A stretch of 19,300 bases of DNA from Sphingomonas sp. CCH9-E2 (GTDB lineage Bacteria; Pseudomonadota; Alphaproteobacteria; Sphingomonadales; Sphingomonadaceae), in the NCBI RefSeq assembly GCF_001557215.1, contig NZ_LSJM01000072.1:1-19300 (forward strand). Reading direction: 5' to 3'. The notes under the pieces were generated by a model. It was not told where the DNA came from. It saw only the letters and a list, made by a program, of their open reading frames with translations, and ran no database searches. Position numbers and translations under genes: made by a program. Shown here piece by piece: positions 15,146-19,300 of this stretch. Each line of letters starts with the position of its first letter. Positions within the stretch are counted from its first letter, which is position 1.

Positions 15146-15208
15146 CCGAATCTTCACACTCCCCCCTGTAGAACTACGCATGTGATGGTTCGACAGGTTG
15201 GAGGCGAG

Positions 15209-16468
15209 ATGACGGTTGACGGCGAGACGCTGGGCGCGACGGCGCTGCGCGAGATTATTGCGTCAGCCAGCAGCACCGGCAGTTCGGATGCGATCATCGC
15301 CCGCGCGTTGCAGGCGGTGCGCGCGCATCTGGGGCTGCAGGTCGCCTATGTCTCCGAGTTCGTCGGCAATGATTCGGTGTTTCGCGTGGTCGACGCGCCG
15401 GGGCTGGAGCATCTGGCCAAGGCGGGCGACGTCCATTCGCTCGACGATGTCTATTGCCGCCACATCCTGGCGGGGCGGTTGCCCGAGCTGATCCCCGATA
15501 CCGCCGTCGAGCCGATTGCCGCCGCCATGCCGATCACGGCTGCCGTGCCGATCGGCGCGCATGTCAGCGTGCCGATCCGCCTGTCGGACGGACGCACCTA
15601 TGGCATGTTCTGCTGCCTTGGCCCCTTTGCGAGTCCCACGCTGAACCCCCGGGACCTTGGCATGATGCGCGCCTTTGCCGATCTGGCCGCGTTCGAGATC
15701 GAGCGCGATCTGGGCAATCGCGAGGAAGCGGCAGCGTCGCGCAGCGCAATCGAGCAGGTCATGGCCGAAGGGCTGATGGACATTCACTATCAGCCGATCT
15801 TCAGCCTCTCCCAGGGGCGGCCGGCCGGCTACGAGGCGCTGGCGCGGATCACGGTCGAGCCGTATCGCTCGCCGGACAAATGGTTCACCCAGGCGGCGCT
15901 GGTCGGGCTGGGCGAGGCGTTCGAGCTGTTCGCGATCGACCGCGCGCTGCAAGGCCTGTCGCAGCTCCCCGACCATGCCTATCTGTCGGTCAATGCCAGC
16001 CCTGCAACCGCGATGTCGCCCGATCTGCTCGCGATCCTGCGCCGCGCGCCGCTGGACCGAGTCGTGGTGGAAGTCACCGAACATGATCGCGTTTCAGACG
16101 TGTGCACGTTGCTCGACCGGCTTGCGCCGCTGCGCGCCGAGGGGCTGAAGATCGCGGTCGACGATGCCGGATCGGGCTATAGCGGGCTGCAGCAGATCAT
16201 CCAGATGCGCCCCGATCTGGTGAAGCTCGACCGCTTCCTGATCGAGGACATTCAGCATGATCCGGGCCGCCGCGCGCTGGCCGCCGGGCTGATGATGTTC
16301 GCCCGCGACACCGGCAGCCGGCTGATCGCCGAGGGGGTCGAGCGTGAGGATGAGTTGGCCGTGCTACGCGCGCTGGGGATCGATTTGATCCAGGGATATC
16401 TGCTGGGGCGGCCGCAGCCGCTGGCGGCGATCCGGGATGCCGGGGCGGAACTGCGGGCGGCGGGTTGA
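15209..16468 (+). CDS. GAF-EAL cyclic-di-GMP phosphodiesterase
   Basis: A 419-residue cytoplasmic signalling protein: an N-terminal GAF-like sensor (about 10-168) and a C-terminal EAL domain (about 182-410), with no GGDEF domain or membrane helix. The EAL site looks intact: E209 of EALAR, N262, E288 in EVTEHD, D318-D319 in DDAGSG, K339 in VKLDR, E375 in IAEGVE and Q395 in IQGY, so hydrolysis of cyclic-di-GMP to pGpG is predicted. The GAF part contains cysteines at 83, 135 and 136. The ATG at 15209 has GGAGG four bases upstream; ATG 15185 is an in-frame alternative. It is 63 bases after the peptidase gene. What the GAF domain senses cannot be read. Confidence 0.92.
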   Translation: MTVDGETLGATALREIIASASSTGSSDAIIARALQAVRAHLGLQVAYVSEFVGNDSVFRVVDAPGLEHLAKAGDVHSLDDVYCRHILAGRLPELIPDTAVEPIAAAMPITAAVPIGAHVSVPIRLSDGRTYGMFCCLGPFASPTLNPRDLGMMRAFADLAAFEIERDLGNREEAAASRSAIEQVMAEGLMDIHYQPIFSLSQGRPAGYEALARITVEPYRSPDKWFTQAALVGLGEAFELFAIDRALQGLSQLPDHAYLSVNASPATAMSPDLLAILRRAPLDRVVVEVTEHDRVSDVCTLLDRLAPLRAEGLKIAVDDAGSGYSGLQQIIQMRPDLVKLDRFLIEDIQHDPGRRALAAGLMMFARDTGSRLIAEGVEREDELAVLRALGIDLIQGYLLGRPQPLAAIRDAGAELRAAG

Positions 16469-16469
16469 T

Positions 16470-16606
16470 TCATCCTTCCTCGCCAGGGGGAGGTGGCAGC
16501 GCAGCTGACGGAGGGGGAGGAAGGGTATCGGCTTGAGTGCAGAGGACATCGCCGCCCTCCCCCTCCGTCGCCTTCGGCGCCACCTCCCCCTTGCGGGGGA
16601 GGATTG
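16470..16606. repeat. Inverted pair of a ~50-base GGGGGAGG-type intergenic repeat
   Basis: Two copies of one unit lie head to head, at about 16470-16520 and 16555-16606. Both contain AGGGGGAGGTGGC and GACGGAGGGGGAGG (second copy read as reverse complement), separated by a variable loop. The right copy has a perfect stem CCTCCCCC (16583-16590) with GGGGGAGG (16595-16602) and loop TTGC. The block fills the space between two convergent genes and may terminate both. Similar units are frequent between sphingomonad genes by general knowledge; copy number was not measured. Confidence 0.8.
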
Positions 16607-16623
16607 AGTTTCCCCCGCCTCCG

Positions 16624-16788
16624 CTACAGCACCCGCTTGCCCTTGGTCCGCCCGGTCAGGTGAAAGCCGAAGCAGCGGTCGCAGCGATAGGGGCGCAGGG
16701 TGATCGTCGCGGCCAGCGCTGCGGCTTTAGCGTCGTTTGCGCCCGCAAAGCGTCGCTTGCGGCGACAGACGCTTAGCCGCGTGCGCAT
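16624..16788 (-). CDS. Small basic Cys/His protein, possibly zinc-binding
   Basis: A 54-residue basic protein ending LRPYRCDRCFGFHLTGR followed by TKGKRVL. Cysteines at 8, 36 and 39 and a histidine at 43 could form a C-x27-C-x2-C-x3-H zinc site. I recognise the Y-R-C-D-x-C-x-x-F-H-L-T pattern from small hypothetical proteins of sphingomonads, but no function is known. It starts one base after the stop of the upstream membrane protein gene (TAG, C, ATG), which supports it as a real gene at the end of the antiporter operon. It ends just before the convergent repeat pair. Confidence 0.7.
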   Translation of the reverse strand: MRTRLSVCRRKRRFAGANDAKAAALAATITLRPYRCDRCFGFHLTGRTKGKRVL

Positions 16789-16789
16789 G

Positions 16790-17056
16790 CTATTGCAGGC
16801 ACCCACCAAAGGTCAGATGTGCCAGAACCTCACTGAGAAAGAGTGCGGGCAACAGGCCGATCAGTGCCAGCCCAGCGCCTGCAACACGTTCGATCGGTGC
16901 GCGGAGCAGCACCAATGGAGTCACGACACCTGCGCCTAAGGCGAATAGAATGAGATAAACGGTAGGCTGTGGCGCGAGAAACCCTATCCAAGGGGTCAGT
17001 ATCATCGCGGCCCCGGTCAGAACCGCAACTAGCCATGTCCACGGCGCGTCAGTCAC
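16790..17056 (-). CDS. Small membrane protein of unknown function
   Basis: An 88-residue hydrophobic protein with three likely membrane helices (about 7-26, 31-49 and 60-84), for example PWTWLVAVLTGAAMILTPWI and VYLILFALGAGVVTPLVLL. I do not recognise a family. The GTG start at 17056 overlaps the last base of the DUF423 stop codon (TAGTG), and a longer in-frame reading that runs back through DUF423 is not credible. Its composition is less GC-biased than the neighbours, and it is followed after one base by the Cys/His gene. As a third member of an overlapping set with two other membrane proteins it may act with them, but that is only inference. Confidence 0.7.
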   Translation of the reverse strand: MTDAPWTWLVAVLTGAAMILTPWIGFLAPQPTVYLILFALGAGVVTPLVLLRAPIERVAGAGLALIGLLPALFLSEVLAHLTFGGCLQ

Positions 17057-17391
17057 TACCCGCCCCGCAGTGCGTGCCATGCCAGCCACAGCCAGCCGAT
17101 GATCAGCGCGGTGCCGCCGATTGGCGTGATCGCGCCCAGCCAGCGCGGTGCGCCGAAGGCCATGGCGTAGAGCGTGAAGGCGAAGATCGCGGCCCCGGCG
17201 ACGAACAGCCAGCCCGCGCTTCGTGCGCCCATCTGCACCGCGACCAGCGCGGCGACGACATGGATCAGCTGATAGGTCGCACCGGTGCGCAACCACTCCG
17301 CGGCCTTGCCCTCCGCACCATGCGCGCCGAATGCGCCTGCGCCGATCGCGATGGCGCCGGACAGCGCGGCGAGGGCGACCAGCGCGTTCAT
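17056..17391 (-). CDS. DUF423 family membrane protein
   Basis: A 111-residue protein with four predicted membrane helices and the family signature GAIAIGAGAFGAHGAEG near the N-terminus, followed by WLRTGATYQLIHVVAAL and a late PIGGTALIIGWLWLAW. DUF423 proteins (YgdD type) are inner membrane proteins without an assigned biochemical role. The ATG at 17391 overlaps the antiporter stop codon in an ATGA, which decides it over the GTG two codons upstream. Its own stop overlaps the next gene's GTG. Confidence 0.93.
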   Translation of the reverse strand: MNALVALAALSGAIAIGAGAFGAHGAEGKAAEWLRTGATYQLIHVVAALVAVQMGARSAGWLFVAGAAIFAFTLYAMAFGAPRWLGAITPIGGTALIIGWLWLAWHALRGG

Positions 17392-19208
17392 CCGCACTCG
17401 CTCCCGGTGGACGGCTTGGGCTCCAGCGGATCGGGGGCGTCGCGCCGACCGGGGCGCCAGTCGAGGTCGGGGTCGGCGATGATCGCCTCCCGCGCCGCAG
17501 TCAGGCTACCGGCTTCGTGCTGGATGCGCAGCCGTTCGCGATCGCGGCGGCGGTAGAGGTCTTCGGTGCGGTCGATCTCCTCGATATCGACGCCGACCGC
17601 GTCCATCGCCTTGCGCGCCATGACGATGGCGGATTCGAGCACCTCGCGCACCACGCCGCTCGCCGGGGTGTCGCGCAATTTGAGCAGCGCGCGGCGGTCA
17701 TAGGCGCGCACGAAGATCGATGCGTTGGGGAAGGATTCGTGGACGGCCTCGACCAGTTCCGGTTCGATCTTGTCGCCGTCGAGGCAGAAGAGGATCAGCT
17801 GCGCCTCCCCCGCCCCCGCCTGGCGCAGCATGTCGATGCGCGTGCCATCGCCATAATAGACCTTCGCACCGAACTGGCCGGCGATGTCGATCATCTCGAT
17901 ATCGGTATCGATCAGCGTCACGGCGATGCCCTGTGCATTCAGCATCTGGCCGACCGTCTGGCCGAAGCGGCCATAGCCCACGATCAGCGCGTTCGAGCCA
18001 TCGGCGACCGGACCTTCGCGCTCGCCGGTCGGTTCGCTGTCCTCGGCGCGGAAGCGGCGGGTGAACATCATCAGGAACGGGGTGGTGGCCATCGAGAGGG
18101 TCACGACCGCGCTGAACACGCTGACCGCTTCGGGTGCGATCAGCAGCGCGTTCTGCGCCTGCGCAAACAGGACGAAGCCGAATTCGCCGCCCTGGCTGAG
18201 CAGCAGGCCGAGCGCGAGCGCCTGACGCCACGGCATGCGGAAGGCCATGGCGAGGCCAGTGATGACGATCGTCTTGGTGACGATCAGCGCGGCGGCCATG
18301 CCGAGGACGAACACCGGGCGCTCGGCAATGGCGTTGAGGTCGAGCATCATGCCGACCGAGAGGAAGAACAGACCGAGCAGGATCGAGCGGAACGGCTCGA
18401 TATCGGCCTCGATCTCGTGCCGGTACGGGCTGTCGGCGAGCATCACGCCGGCGATGAATGCGCCGAGCGCGGTCGACAGGCCGATCGACTGCATCAGCGC
18501 GGCGGCGCCGACCACGGTGAACAGGCCGGCGAACACGAACAGCTCACGCTCGCCCCAATTGCCGATCAAGCGGAACAGCGGGCGGAGCAGATAGCGACCG
18601 GCGAGCACCAGCCCGGTGATCGCGGCGACGGTGTAGATGGCGAGCAGCCAGCCGGGAGGCCCTTCCGCATCCGCCGGATTGCGGCTGAGGATCGCGATGA
18701 TCGTGATCAGCGGGACGATCGAGATGTCCTGGAACAACAGGGTCGAGAAGGCGCGCTCGCCGAACGGGGTGCGCAGGCGGCCTGCGCTTTGGAGCATCGG
18801 GAGCACCTGCGCGGTCGAGGACAGAGCGAGCGGGAGGCCGAGCGCGAGTGCGGCGGAGAGCGAGAAGTTCGCGCCGTATCCGATCACCAGGCTGAGTGCG
18901 ACGCCGCACAGCACGACCTGCAGCAGGCCGAAGCCGAAAATGTCGCGCTTCATCCGCCACAGCCGCGACGGGCTGAGTTCGAGGCCGACGAGGAACAGCA
19001 GCAGCGCGATGCCGAATTCGGCGATGCCCATCTTGCTTTCTGCGCCGCCGACGAGGCCGAGCACTTGCGGACCCACCAGTGCGCCGGCGACGAGATAGCC
19101 GAGCGTCGCGCCCAGCCCCATGCGGCGGAAGATCAGGACGAACAGCAGCGCGAAGCCGAGCAGCGGGGCGCTTTCGGCGACGAAGCTGTGCGCGGCACCG
19201 TGATCCAT
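17388..19208 (-). CDS. CPA2-family cation:proton antiporter with TrkA-N domain (Kef-type)
   Basis: A 606-residue inner membrane antiporter or glutathione-gated-like potassium efflux protein. The N-terminal Na_H_exchanger domain (about 12-385) has some twelve hydrophobic helices and the intramembrane FQDISIVPL (159-167). The cytoplasmic segment HEIEADIEPFRSILLG (264-279) corresponds to the regulatory HALESDIEPF loop of KefC/KefB. A TrkA-N nucleotide domain follows with GYGRFG at 411-416 and an acidic residue at the end of strand two (LIDTD), fit for NAD(H). There is a charged C-terminal tail. The ion (K+ or Na+) and any glutathione control are inferred. The ATG overlaps the upstream gene's TGA in TGATG; no KefF/KefG-type ancillary gene is seen next to it within the window. 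Confidence 0.93.
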   Translation of the reverse strand: MDHGAAHSFVAESAPLLGFALLFVLIFRRMGLGATLGYLVAGALVGPQVLGLVGGAESKMGIAEFGIALLLFLVGLELSPSRLWRMKRDIFGFGLLQVVLCGVALSLVIGYGANFSLSAALALGLPLALSSTAQVLPMLQSAGRLRTPFGERAFSTLLFQDISIVPLITIIAILSRNPADAEGPPGWLLAIYTVAAITGLVLAGRYLLRPLFRLIGNWGERELFVFAGLFTVVGAAALMQSIGLSTALGAFIAGVMLADSPYRHEIEADIEPFRSILLGLFFLSVGMMLDLNAIAERPVFVLGMAAALIVTKTIVITGLAMAFRMPWRQALALGLLLSQGGEFGFVLFAQAQNALLIAPEAVSVFSAVVTLSMATTPFLMMFTRRFRAEDSEPTGEREGPVADGSNALIVGYGRFGQTVGQMLNAQGIAVTLIDTDIEMIDIAGQFGAKVYYGDGTRIDMLRQAGAGEAQLILFCLDGDKIEPELVEAVHESFPNASIFVRAYDRRALLKLRDTPASGVVREVLESAIVMARKAMDAVGVDIEEIDRTEDLYRRRDRERLRIQHEAGSLTAAREAIIADPDLDWRPGRRDAPDPLEPKPSTGSECG

Positions 19209-19300
19209 CAGGCGGCCTTTTCGGTGCTGGCGAGCGCGGCGGCTTCGGCGACGGCTTCAAAGGCGAGGCGGATCGAGGGGTGGCGCGCGCTGTGCGGGAG
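19208..19300 (-). CDS. Partial CDS, last 30 codons; possibly a LysR-type regulator
   Basis: Only the 3' end is inside the window. The reading frame ends LPHSARHPSIRLAFEAVAEA then AALASTEKAA and a TGA that overlaps the antiporter's ATG. The pattern of a short basic stretch followed by H-P-S-I-R and an amphipathic helix resembles the C-terminal end of LysR-type transcription regulators. This is weak evidence from a short tail. The tight overlap shows the gene is cotranscribed with the antiporter gene. Confidence 0.4.
   Translation of the reverse strand, partial: LPHSARHPSIRLAFEAVAEAAALASTEKAA

Noticed and set aside
13172..15181. Long minus-strand open frame (669 codons) opposite the M1 peptidase
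   Set aside because: The plus-strand gene has a signal peptide and a complete zinc site; the antisense frame has neither motif nor plausible start context and runs across both intergenic ends.
16790..17296. 168-codon version of the small membrane protein reaching back through DUF423
   Set aside because: The N-terminal half is a frame shadow of DUF423 with an Arg-rich composition; the GTG at 17056 overlapping the DUF423 stop is a far better start.

Overview
The window is GC-rich bacterial chromosome, densely coded. It most likely comes from an alphaproteobacterium of the order Sphingomonadales (Sphingomonas-like). The grounds are the protein styles (class I aldolase, M1 peptidase, CPA2 antiporter, DUF2842, PRC-barrel), the linkage of a small coiled-coil gene with zapA, 6S RNA and 5-formyltetrahydrofolate cyclo-ligase, and the GGGGGAGG-type intergenic palindromes. 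This assignment is by recognition, not by a database search.

Layout. (1) 120-4607, all minus strand: an exported helical protein of unknown function, thiE, a small two-helix membrane protein of the low-affinity iron permease family, an L,D-transpeptidase, an M23 endopeptidase and efp. The genes are tightly spaced or overlap, so most of this is probably one operon ending at a hairpin plus T-tract before base 64. (2) 4675-10557, minus strand: tkt, gap, a MOSC-domain gene, pgk and class I fba, a triose-phosphate/pentose-phosphate cluster. The MOSC gene overlaps pgk by 4 bases. (3) 10704-12816, plus strand: a ZauP-like coiled-coil gene, zapA, a parD-parE toxin-antitoxin pair, a probable 6S RNA gene, 5-formyltetrahydrofolate cyclo-ligase and a DUF2842 membrane protein. 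The toxin-antitoxin pair splits the usual zapA-6S RNA-cyclo-ligase order. (4) 12813-13175, minus: a PRC-barrel protein convergent with DUF2842. (5) 13265-16468, plus: an exported M1 metallopeptidase and a GAF-EAL cyclic-di-GMP phosphodiesterase. (6) 16624-19300, minus: a chain of overlapping genes, comprising the end of a possible regulator, a Kef-type CPA2 antiporter, DUF423, an 88-residue membrane protein and a 54-residue Cys/His protein.

Most of the window is housekeeping: central carbon metabolism, peptidoglycan remodelling, translation (EF-P), Z-ring organisation, folate metabolism and ion homeostasis. I see no CRISPR array, tRNA, rRNA, prophage or insertion sequence. I do not see a convincing new multi-gene system. 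The most distinctive spots are the parDE insertion with its 32-base palindrome, the parE stop codon lying inside the predicted -35 box of the 6S RNA promoter, the MOSC gene fused translationally to pgk, and three intergenic inverted repeats placed at transcription ends.
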